A DNA stretch of 64,000 bases from Cantharellus purpuraceus (taxonomy: Eukaryota; Basidiomycota; Agaricomycetes; Cantharellales; Hydnaceae): the NCBI GenBank assembly GCA_025174535.1, contig JALBUN010000005.1:682001-746000 (forward strand), in the 5' to 3' direction. The translations under genes were made by a program, and so were the position numbers. The notes beneath the pieces were generated by a model. It ran no database searches. It worked only from the letters and a program-made list of their open reading frames with translations, and was not told the DNA's origin. Positions 54,691 to 64,000 of the stretch are shown piece after piece (position 1 is the stretch's first letter; each line of letters begins with the position of its first letter).

Positions 54691-55321
54691 AAGACCTACT
54701 AGATGATCATCCAGATCATGGATGCTTGCGGTCCAGACCAGGGGAATAATTGTGCCCAGGGCAGCCCATGCACTCAGGATCTTCGGCTTGAGAAGGTCAT
54801 AGAAGACAAAGATTCCAACCTGAGCAATGGCACAGAAATCTCAACCCACAAGTGAGCCAGCATACTGAACTAATGTGGTACCTGAAGTTGGGTCAGATTG
54901 GGGTCTAAACCAGTGACATCCAAACAGTGCAGTCCAGCTTTGACCATGGTTTTTTGAACATCACTGAAGTGTTTCATGGCATCTCACCAAAAGTATTTGA
55001 CTATGCCCCAAAGCACAACATGCAGGATTTCCACTGGAGTGTCAGCATGAGGGTCTATCCCTGAGTGTGGCCAACAATGCTCAGCATGAGGAATAGTACA
55101 CCATTGACTCACTCACCATGCAAATACCAGATGGGAGGATTCCACCACCAGGCTGGAAACTGTTCCAGTGCAGTGGTCACCACTTTTTCTGCATTGGCCA
55201 CTCTTCCCCTTGCATGCCTTCTCAAGCTCATGGCAGAAATGCTCAAAAAAGTTGTCCTTGACCCCTGTGCTTGTCATTTGCATTGGGATGTCCCTTTGTG
55301 GAGCCAACTCTTGTAAGGCCT
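54691..55321 (-). pseudogene. remnant of a transposon-associated basidiomycete gene
   Basis: The minus strand reads EILHVVLWGIVKYFW, TGA (for Arg), DAMKHFSDVQKTMVKAGL, then FCAIAQVGIFVFYDLL and AWAALGTIIPLVW. I recall this pattern from proteins repeated in basidiomycete genomes next to DNA transposons, but cannot name the class from sequence alone. It is cut at 55321 by an LTR-A. Several stops and frame changes are present. Confidence 0.5.
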
Positions 55322-55685
55322 TGTTATGATCACATTCATTAATGCCCAGATCCCCATGCATATGAGATCTATACTCCATTTGGAAATTGTCCCATCTCCA
55401 TTAGTCCATCTGATCATCACCACTGTTCCCACCCATCTGTCTCCAGCTTTGTTGATGCGACAGCATCATCATAGGAACCCAGACACCCATCCCCATTGGA
55501 TTTGGACATACTCATGTAAGGCTGTTGGCCTCAGAGATTCCTCACCAGAGTATTTATTATTAGATTTCAAATATGTATTTAAGTCATACTACTGGGGACT
55601 TCATTCCCCAGTTTGAATATCAAATCATGTCTAGGTCCTAAGTCCAATCCAAACTAGTTAAAGTCCTATTCCATCTCTGAAATCT
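55322..55685 (+). mobile_element. LTR-A, 3'-truncated (probable 5' LTR of A4)
   Basis: TGTTATGATCACATTC to CTGAAATCT, where the B1 LTR begins. About 170 bp of the LTR end is missing. Preceding 5 bp are ggcct. Orientation matches A4 gag at 63205. Confidence 0.75.
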
Positions 55686-56287
55686 TGTTAAGGGCTGGAA
55701 TTTTCAGAGTTCAAAAGGAATAACCAGAGTTAGGCTGCTAGTAAGAGGGGGATGGGACTTTACTGTTCCAGTTCAACTGGAGACAGAGTGGGAACAATAC
55801 TATTGAGTCAGATCGAGTGGACTTGGCTTTAACTTGTGTGTTGCGCCCCCTCAGATCATTGGTCCAATATTTTGGAGTTCAGAGTATGGAGTTGGATCAG
55901 GGATCTGGAGTTCAACTTGTCAAGAAGGTACTTGTCAAGAAGCTAGCAACCAAGAAGTTGATGAGGCAAATCTTAGTCAATATACAAACTACTGTAATAG
56001 ACAGAGAGTAGCCCATATAAGTAGGTGGAGAATTGAATGCTAAACTAAAACAATAAAACAATAAGACGGATATGGAGTACAACATGGAAAGGAGTTCAGA
56101 GTTCGGACCCAAGTCCAAACTATACTAAGCAATATAAAACAAGAGGTTTGTTGTACCCCATAAGAAGAAACTACTTATGGAGAACAATAAGAAAAGGAAT
56201 TTGGGGTTGACAGAGGTGGAGTTGACGGAGGTGGAGATGAAGGAGATGGAGATCCAGAGATTGGACTTGGTGTTACAGGATGTAACA
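55686..56287 (-). mobile_element. 3' LTR of B1 (LTR-B, 602 bp)
   Basis: Minus strand TGTTACATCCTGTAACACC to CAGCCCTTAACA. It contains TTATATGGGC followed by GTAGTTTGTATAT, the predicted RNA start and self-priming complement. Confidence 0.88.
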
Positions 56288-56431
56288 GTATCTCCCTTCT
56301 AGATCGAGCCCACAAGATCTTAGTCAGTGTCATGGGAAAATTGGTGGTATATGCATTTGAATTGGCGCATGAGGCTGGCCAAATCATTAAATGCGTGTTA
56401 CCTCTCTCCTTATCTCTTACCACCATCTGAT

Positions 56432-57401
56432 ATGCCCTCTGCCAAAGAACTTTGCCAGCAATGCACCGCATTGGACAAGTTGATCATGGAGGCTGATGCC
56501 GCAGGGAAAAAGAAGGTGGAAGAGGAGAAGAGGATTGTGAGGGAAGTAGCAGCTCGCAAGAGGGCCGCTGAGGCGGCTCAGGTTAGGGTGGAGGCCGTGA
56601 GGAAAAGGGCCTTATCAAGGGTAGTCACGAAAGGCAAGGAGGTGGCCAAGGATCCGGGTGAAGAGTCTGAATTGGACCTTGTATGCAATATGTGCATCAA
56701 GCGCGATGATGTGTGCGAGTGGGCAACGGTGAGTGAAATAGTGACTGGATGTTGAAATATCATACTGATTATTACTTTGTATTTCCTAGACTGCAAAAGC
56801 ACACTCCTGCCTCGCATGCCAGTCAAACCGGCTGAAATGCGAGGTAAAGGGTAGTGCTCCTCCTCAACAGAAACATGATCGCAAGGAGGGCAGCAGCATG
56901 GTGGATCCTTCTCCCAAATGATGATGGACTAGGGCCACAAGTACGGGTCCTGCCATGGAGAGCATTCCTCCTGCATTGGTCGAAGCCGTGCAGGATGTCA
57001 GTATTAACATGGCTGCGGTGGCCTGTTGACTGATCAAGGTTTCCGAGCACACTGAAAGGATGAACACAGCTCTCCAGGGCATTGAGACCTATATGGGTGA
57101 GCTTGCAGGGATCCATCATTATTCAACAGGACAGAGGTGGGGTCCACTCCAATGGGAGTTGGATACACTGGAGTTGGAAGCTCTGGGCACCATATATGAC
57201 ATGGACTCAAACTCCTCAGGATCTTGGGACTCTTTGGAGAATCTTGATAGGCTGGATGATGAGAGGTGGTGGTCATGGGAGGAGATAGATAGGATGCTGA
57301 GGGAGCAGGAGTTGGAATTGGAGAATCTGGAGAAGGAGGGAATGGTGGATGGAGAATCAGAGGAGTTGGGTGTCAGAGGATTGGAGATAGAGGAGAAGTG
57401 A
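56432..57401 (+). pseudogene. antisense Zn2Cys6 accessory gene of B1, two exons, three stops
   Basis: Exon 1 56432-56728 starts MPSAKELCQQCTALDKLIM and has a basic coiled coil and CNMCIKRDDVC. A 61-bp intron (GTGAGT..CCTAG, 56729-56789) follows, then exon 2 with CLACQSNRLKC. Spliced, the cysteines are C-x2-C-x6-C-x10-C-x2-C-x6-C, an exact Zn2Cys6 spacing; unspliced, the frame ends after four codons of intron region. Exon 2 stays in one frame to 57401 (acidic end ELENLEKEG) apart from TGA at 56919-56924 (two) and near 57028, all fitting CGA decay. Position and strand match the family A accessory gene. Confidence 0.8.
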
Positions 57402-57479
57402 TGTATCTAGAGAATGTGATGACTAGAATGACTGATTTCTTGGAGGAAACCTGGAGTGAATCAAAGCAATGTGGGCCTG

Positions 57480-60400
57480 GGTTTATGAGGGTAGGCCTGG
57501 TGGAAATCAGAGATAATCTCTGTCACATGTCCTAATTCCAAAGCTGGTAGCCAGGAGGTTTCTTCATCTGTTCCTTCATATCCTGCCCACTTGACAAGGT
57601 ATTGGAGTTTACATTTTCGTCTCTTGTCGATCTTGGAGTCCAGGATCTCTGATATCTCATACTCCGGTTCTCCATCTATGACAACAGGAGGGACTGGAGT
57701 TGGTTCTCAACTGGAGAATGGATCTGGAGTTGCGGGTTCAAGCATGGAAACATGGAAGACAGGGTGAATGGAGTGCATGGATTCTTGTAGATGGAGGGTA
57801 AAGGAGTTAGAGCTTGCTTGAGTGATGATTTTGAAAGGACCAAGGTATTTTTCTGATAGTTTCTTGGAAGGTCTTGTTGTACAGATATTGTCAGATTTGA
57901 CAAAAACCTTGTCTCCAACCTTGAAGTCCAGGGCCAGAGATCAGTGGTGGTCAGTGGAGGTGGAGTATTGGAGTTGAGCATCAGAGATGGTCTTTTGGAG
58001 ATGCTGATGGAGTTCATTGAGATCCACAGCAAAGTTTTGAGCTCTTGAAGAAGTGAGGTCTTGTTTGGGATGTATGGAGATGTTTGGGTGATAACCCTTG
58101 TTGGCAAAGAATGGAGATAAGCCAGTAGTGGCATTCAGAGCATTATTATGCACGAATTCTGCGAGTGGAAGTAAGTTGGACCAGTTGTCCTGTTGGTAGT
58201 TGCAATAGACTCAGAGGTACTGTTCCAGGGTCTGGTTCATTTGTTTGGTTTGTCCATTAGCTTCCAGGTGGTATCCAGAGGTGAAATGGAGTTTGATGTC
58301 CAAAGCTTTTCCAAGGGTTTGGAAAAAGGAGGACACGAACTCCATACCACGGTCAGAGGTAATGTGTGATGGAACTCCATGCTTGGAAAAGACATGGAGC
58401 ATGAATAGTTTTGCAAGCATAGGAGCTGTGATGGTGTCGACCGTAGGAATAAAAATGGACTGCTTGGTAAGGCAGTCCACAATAACTAAGATGGTGTTGT
58501 AACCGGAGGATGCTGGGACCTTCTCAATAAAATCCATGGATATGGAGTTCCACAGACTCTCCGGAACAGGGAGTTGCTTGAGTAGTCCATAAGGACAATG
58601 TCTCTGTGACTTTGAGCACATACAAGTGGTACATGACTTGATGTAGAACTTAATGAAACTACGGAGTTCAGGTCAGACATAGTCCCACCTGACTAGTTCT
58701 ATAGTTCAGTTCTGTCCAAAATGACTGGAGATCAGATGGTCATGTTTGTTCTGGAGTACACGGAGTTGGAGATTGTTCACGTCAGGAACGTAGATGCGGT
58801 TGTCAACATGGAGTAAGCCTTCTGGGTCAATAAACCAGCAATTGGTCAGTTTAATGAGATGTCTGGAGATGGCTGGATCTGATTGGAGTGTGGATTGGAT
58901 ATCAGAGTGGAGTGTGTTGACATCCATAGTGATGGCTGCTTGGAGGACTGGGGAATAGAACATCGTTGCTCGGAGGGAAGTGGTTAACTGTTTGTTAGTG
59001 AACATGGGCCTAAGATTATGTGGATTTACTGCTGCATAATCATTTCCTCCCTCTTTAGGATAGATGTCCCATCATCTAGTTAACAAGTCCGGTTTTGTAC
59101 CGAGTTTGCCAGGATGGAAATGGATTACCAGATTAAACTGGGACAGGAATTCAGACCAGTGGGCTTGCCACCTAGTAAGGAGTTTGGTAGTTGAGAAGTA
59201 TTTGAGGTTCTTGTGGTCTGTGATGACATTGACCAGAGTTGGAGATCCTTTGAGGTAATGTTGCCAGGACTTGAAAGCTTCAAAAATTGCTAGTAGTTCT
59301 TTATCATGGACATCGTAGTTGAGTTCTGCTGGAGTGAAAGTATGAGAATGGAAAGCTATTGGATGAAGCTCATTGTCTGCTGGAGAGACGGTTGATAGAA
59401 TGGCCACCATGCGTAGGGAGGCATCAGTTTCTACAATGATCAGAGATCCTGGGTTCCATTGTGATAAGACCAGAGCTGTAGTGAAAGCACTCTTTAACAT
59501 TTTGAAGGATGTCCGGCAGGAGTCTGAGTACTCCCACGGAGTTCCTTTATGAGTTAAATGGGTCAGTGGAACTGTGAGATCAGAGTAGTTGAATATGAAA
59601 CACCTATAGAAATTGGCAAACCCTAAGAAGGATTGCACATCTTTGACTTTGTGGGGTTCTGGCCAATCTTGTATTACCTGGACTTTGCTGGAGTCCATAG
59701 TAAGTCCATTTGGAGACAATATATATCTGAGGTACTTGACCGTGCTTTTGTGGAAAGAACATTTGTCAGCTTGAGCATACAGCTTGTTTTTCTGGGGTTG
59801 GAGAAGGACTTCACGGACATGGTTGCTGTGTTCTTTGGAGTTGTTAGAGTATATCAGGATATCATCCAAGCACATGAGGATGCATATATCCAGGAGGTTG
59901 GAGAAGATGTCATTCATAAGACGCTGGAATGCTGCTGGAGCATTGGTAAGTCCAAAGGGCATAACGCACCACTCGAATGAGCCATAGTGAGTGTGAAATG
60001 CAGTTTTCCATTCATCACCTTCATGAATCTGGACAAGATGGTAAGCATGCTGGAGATTGATTTTGGTGAAGAATTGAGCCTTCCTAGGACTGTCAAGAAG
60101 ATCGGAGATGCAAGGAAGGTAATGGTCTTTTTTGGTGATTTTATTGAGGCCCCTGAAATCAACACAGAGTCAGAGGGAGCCATCTTTTTTCTGAATGAAA
60201 AGGACTGGAGTGCTGCCCAGAGATTGGGTTGGCCAGATGAAACCATAGGATAGATGCTCATTGATGAATTCTCAAAGAGCCTGGAGTTTGCTCTGGGACA
60301 AGGAGTAGATTGGGCCAAAAGGAGGAGATGTTCCATCTTCCATTTTGATTCTCAAATCGTGGCTTGTGAGCGGGTAGGGTATCAGCATGGGTTTTGCTAA

Positions 60401-60853
60401 AAACATCCATGAATTTGTGATATTCTGTCAGAACATTCCTCATGTCGACCAGAGGGTCCTTGGAGTTCCTTGGAACTGTGGAGGAAATGAACAACTTGAA
60501 TGTTTGCACATCAGCTTGGAAAGAGTCATGGGCGAAGGTTGCTGCATTGACGAAAGCAATTTTCAGAGCAACAAGTGGAGATGGAGTTATGGAGTTGAGT
60601 GGAGCTGATGCTACCAACTCAGATGGTGCCAAGGATTTAGTCTCTATCGGAGTTTGGAATGAGATACTGCCCAATACCTAGTCAATCAATGGATTGTAGT
60701 GGGTGAGCCAGTTGTGTCCCAGAACTGCCAAGCAACTAATATCCAACGGAGTTACATAAAAAGTAACAGAGTGGGTTTCTCCCATAGGAAAATGGAGTGG
60801 CAAGTCGATTGTGGATTTGATAACAGAGTTAGAGGATCCATCGAAGAGCCATA
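57480..60853 (-). pseudogene. B1 pol: protease end, RT, RNase H, integrase, chromodomain
   Basis: From FDGSSNSVIKSTIDLP (protease side, 60,840) through the linker, RT ([25 protein letters not shown] at about 59,860), RNase H (AELNYDVHDKELLAIFEAF), integrase (HDHLISSHFGQN, CSKSQRH, SMDFIEKVP, TSDRGMEFVSSFFQTL) to the chromodomain (YEISEILDSKIDKRRKCK, YLVKWAGYEGTDEE, about 57,660-57,500). Stops are mostly TGA. The protease N-terminal part lies beyond a 557-bp insertion at 60854. Confidence 0.85.
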
Positions 60854-61410
60854 GACACTTGTTCAGAATGATGCTGTTATACAATATTCTGATGTATATG
60901 AGATGTACATCAGAATATATGAGATATACATCAGAATTTTAATAATGATCATAAAAATAGGGAGTTACAATCTGGATATCTTTAAAGATTTCAGATATCT
61001 GAATTTTTTTTGGATATCTTAAATTTTTATAAATATAAATATATATTTCATATTTTAATAAGATGTTTGTTATGGATGAACATAATTATTTATATGAATA
61101 TAACAGTAATATATATATTAATATTATTGGTATAATAGAGAATATTTAGATATACAAATGCCAGGTGAGGATTCAAGGTACATTAGATTATTTGACCAGT
61201 ATAGTACAAGAAAGAAAGAATGAAAGAAATTAAGTGTAGTGGGAGTAGAATATTCCCTTGAAGCAGTTGCCACTGGTAAAGGAAAAAAAAAAACAATTAT
61301 TTTTGAGAATCATGTCAAAATATCAAAATATGTTTTAATATAAGTATATTATATAAAATTTGAGGAAATAGGTTGTATATACATATTTGATGTATCCCTG
61401 AACAAGTGTC
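60854..61410. mobile_element. AT-rich MITE with 13-bp terminal inverted repeats
   Basis: GACACTTGTTCAG at 60854-60866 is repeated in inverse as CTGAACAAGTGTC at 61398-61410. ata flanks both ends (60851-60853, 61411-61413). Removing the element and one ata restores the protease frame (ITPIPLWLFDG). The interior is very AT-rich with small palindromes such as TCTGATGTA..TACATCAGA and has no coding frame. It is a non-autonomous terminal-inverted-repeat DNA transposon; 3-bp duplication suggests a PIF/Harbinger-like class but the target is not typical. Confidence 0.82.
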
Positions 61411-62640
61411 ATAATGGAATTGGAGTGATGTCTTCAGTCTGGAGATGATGTCCAGAGACAAACAAAGAATTGAGGAAACAATGAGTGGAACTGGAGTCCA
61501 CTAGGGTTGGGATTGGAGTTAAGGGGATGAGATTGGAGGTGAGTTGGAGTGTCAAGGAGTTAGGGTCTGAAAGAGCGGATGCATTGTGATGTAGCTCTGC
61601 AAAGGCACCAGTGAGTTCAACACAACCCTTGTCCAGTGCTGGAGCTGGAGGGTTGCTGATTATTTTTTTGGCTCTGTAGCCTTGGCTTTGGAGCTCTTGT
61701 CAGACTTGTTGTCCGTCATAGCAGCATGAGCCTTCATGGCTGCTGAGGTGGTCTTCAGACAATCCTTGGCAATGTGACCTACTCGTCCACAAAAGAGACA
61801 GACGTTCTGATCGATATGACACTGTCGTTCCTGTGGAGTAAGTTTACCATCTTTACCTAGCTTGGTAGAGAGGTCATGGGTCTGCTTTGGAGTTCCAGAG
61901 GTAGAGGCTGTAGGGGGGTTGGATCTGGGGTTACCAGATTTACTGGAGTTGGACTGCTTCTTGTTGTTGCTGCCCTGGGTGTTGGAGGAAGAAGTGGACT
62001 TGCCCTTGTCATGGGACTTATCCTGATTCTTGCCCAAGGAGGTCTCTCGAGCTACCTCAGAGCATCATTCCCAGTACCGAGCATCAATGGACTGTACTAA
62101 AGTCCTGAGTTCAGATAGGGTGATGGGTTTGCCTACTCTGGCAACTTTGTCCTTAATTTGGGATGGAAGGCCATTGTATAATTAGTGCCAGAGTGCAGTG
62201 TTCCCCCATTGGACACAAGCAGCTAGTCAATTGAACATAACTAGATACTTAGTGATCCGCTGGTTATCACACATTTGGAGATTCTCAAGTTCAGCCTCAG
62301 CTTCGGCCTCCAGGTCATGAGGTCCAAAATTGGTCTTCAATTCAGAGATGAACACGGAGTAGTTGTCTAGCCAAGAGGCTTCAGAATTGGAGGTCAGGGT
62401 GGGTTCAAACCAATCAAGTGCAGTTCCCTTTAAATAAGATAGAGCATAAGTAACTTTAGCACTACCATTGGAGAATGCATCAGGACAGTCACAGAAGTTG
62501 AGGGTGCATTGGGTAAGGAAGGGCTGGAGTTTGTGGGAATTGGATCCATCAAAGGTATCTGGTTCCTGGACCTTGGTCCAAGCAGAGGACTTCTTCGGAG
62601 ACAATATGGAGTTAGCCAACATACTGAGGGCTTCCACAAG
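61411..62640 (-). pseudogene. B1 gag and protease start
   Basis: Gag begins truncated (VEALSMLANSILSPKK), reads EPDTFDGSNSHKLQPFLTQC and YLKGTALDWFEPTL, has stops near 62,230-62,070, then knuckle CLFCGRVGHIAKDC and ends AKATEPKK at TAA 61662-61660 with A AAA AAA before it. The protease (VDSSSTHCFLNS-like, 61,500) follows in the -1 frame up to the MITE. Confidence 0.83.
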
Positions 62641-62659
62641 GTTAGGGATTGGGACGGAT

Positions 62660-63204
62660 CCAGTTCAACCGGAGACAGAGTGGGAGCAATACTATTGAGT
62701 CAGATTGAGTGGACTTGGCTTCAACTTGTGTTGCACCCCCTCAGATTGTCAGTCCAATATTTTGGAGTTCGGAGTATGGAGTTGGATCAGGGATCCAGAG
62801 TTCAACTTGTCAAGAAGGTACTTTTCAAGAAGCTAGCAACCAAGAAGTTGATGGGGCAAATCTTAGTTGATATACGAACTACTGTAATAGACAGAAAGTA
62901 GCCCGTATAAGTATGTGGAGAATTGAATGCTAAAACTAAAATGAGAAAACAATAAGATGGATATGGAGTACAACACGGAAAGGAGTTTGGAGTTCAGACC
63001 CAAGTTCAAACTATACTAAGCAACATAAAAGAAGAGGTTTGTTGTACCCCATAAGAAGAAGCTACTTATGGAGAACAATAAGAAAAGGAGTTTGGAGTTG
63101 ACAGAGGTGGAGTAGGAAGAGATGGAGATGGAGATGGAGATGGAGATGGAGATGGAGTTGGAGTTGGAGTCCGGAGATCAGACTTGGTGTTACAGGATGT
63201 AACA
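62660..63204 (-). mobile_element. 5' LTR of B1, 3'-truncated
   Basis: Minus strand TGTTACATCCTGTAACACC to GGTTGAACTGG; the last 100 bp or so and the leader are deleted, joining the LTR to internal gag. Confidence 0.82.
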
Positions 63205-64000
63205 GCCAGACACCCTGGTCACCCTTTGCAAACTCACCCAATCCATCGACACCTGTTACTGAGAACATCAATCTGAGGTCTCCCCAAATAATTCAACTAA
63301 CAATAAGTTAGACAAATCATTGGATAAGACCCCCAAGTCCAACAAAGGGTCTGACAAGAAGTCCACCAGTAACTCCAGTCAGAAGTCAAACACTGGCAAT
63401 GTCACCCCATCTGGTTCTGGTCAGAACAACTCCAGTTCTGGCAACAACTCTGGTGCTTGCAAGAGTACTCTGGACCTCTCTACCAAACTGGGTAAGGATG
63501 GCAAACTTACCCAACAGGAACACCAGCGCCACATGGACAACAATCTCTGCTTGTTCTGCAGAAGGGCTGGTCACCAAGTCAAGGATTGCAACAAGGCAAC
63601 TTCATCTGCTTCAAAAGTGAAGGCCCGCATGGCCAATGCTATGGAGGACAAGTCCAATGCCAAGGCAACAGACTCAAAAAAATAGTAAGCAGTCCTCTAG
63701 CCTCTGCATGGGCCAATGGCTGTATTCATACTCTCCGTACAACAAACAAGGTCTGCCTGAATGCATCCGCTCTTTTCCACTCTGACTCCCTTACCCTCCT
63801 CATCTACTCTGACTCCATCTCTGATACTGCTATACAAGCTTTAATTGATTCCAGTTCTACTCATTGTTTCCTTGATTCTCCCACTTTTCTGATCTACATA
63901 AACTCCATACATCCCCCATAACCCCAGTTCCACTCTGATTATTTGATGGCACTACTAATGCTGTTATTTCACAAGCTATAGATTTGTCTATCTGTTTTTC
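63205..64000 (+). pseudogene. A4 gag (C-terminal part) and protease start
   Basis: Begins within GKPDTLVTL, reads [13 protein letters not shown], knuckle CLFCRRAGHQVKDC, and ends ATDSKK at TAG 63683-63685 preceded by A AAA AAA. The protease ([14 protein letters not shown]) follows in the -1 frame and runs off the window; its Gly after Asp-Ser is changed to Ser. A TGA near 63258 replaces Trp (CYWE in A1). Confidence 0.82.

Larger units (their letters stand above)
55686..63204 (-). mobile_element. Ty3/gypsy chromovirus B1 (family B)
   Basis: In element sense: 5' LTR 63204 to about 62660 (its end is lost together with the leader and gag start), gag about 62640-61660, pol to about 57,480, antisense gene 56432-57401, polypurine tract AGAAGGGAGATAC, 3' LTR 56287-55686. 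No duplication is found at its ends (aatct, gccag); it sits between two parts of A4 from which sequence is missing. Confidence 0.85.

Noticed and set aside
60888..61390. AT-rich block as a mitochondrial DNA insertion
   Set aside because: It has terminal inverted repeats and a 3-bp duplication, so a MITE fits better.

Overview
The window is fungal nuclear DNA from a wood-decay basidiomycete (Agaricomycetes, perhaps Polyporales). The evidence is short GT-AG introns of about 50-60 bp, a secreted GH6 cellobiohydrolase with a fungal cellulose-binding module, Agaricomycete-type P450, 'glycopeptide' and protein-kinase genes, and chromodomain Ty3/gypsy retrotransposons. All gene models were built by hand from splice sites, reading phase and family motifs; no search was run.

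Gene-rich part (1-15,700). In order: a decayed cytochrome P450 (minus, runs off the left edge); a small secreted thaumatin-like 'glycopeptide' gene (minus, 7 exons); a Rab18-type GTPase (minus, 9 exons, CxC prenylation end) divergent over 129 bp from a DAP1/MAPR haem-binding protein gene (plus, 5 exons); an Atg22-type vacuolar effluxer (plus, 17 exons); a three-finger C2H2 transcription factor (minus, 6 exons); and a complete GH6-CBM1 cellobiohydrolase (minus, 15 exons, one of only 7 nt). A protein kinase gene (plus, 53,022-54,272) sits alone between transposons.

Retrotransposon part (15,700-64,000). Five LTR types occur, named here A, B, C, G and J. A and B belong to two related chromovirus families, both with gag carrying a CCHC knuckle, a -1 frameshift site A AAA AAA, protease-RT-RNaseH-integrase-chromodomain, then an antisense gene, then the 3' LTR. 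Copies: A1 (22,665-30,212 plus 51,888-52,070), A2 (34,046-39,415), A3 (18,739-21,272 plus 45,079-51,853), A4 (55,322-55,685 plus 63,205-end), B1 (55,686-63,204), B2 (30,575-32,763, 39,416-42,730, 16,594-16,754). All are inactivated, mainly by CpG to TpG/CpA changes (CGA to TGA stops).

Two results stand out. First, target-site duplications show that 18,739-43,644 is an inversion caused by recombination between two 1,434-bp inverted G LTRs: several duplication pairs are split between the two ends, and turning the segment back restores a stack (hAT transposase gene, then A1, then C, then A3, then G) with correct duplications at every level. Second, both chromovirus families carry, antisense between the chromodomain and the 3' LTR, a gene whose product has a Zn2Cys6-type cluster (plus coiled coil and an AT-hook in family A); the family B copy has an intron inside the cluster. 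Both families also look self-priming (leader complementary to the predicted mRNA 5' end), and LTR-C carries its own 144-codon open frame.
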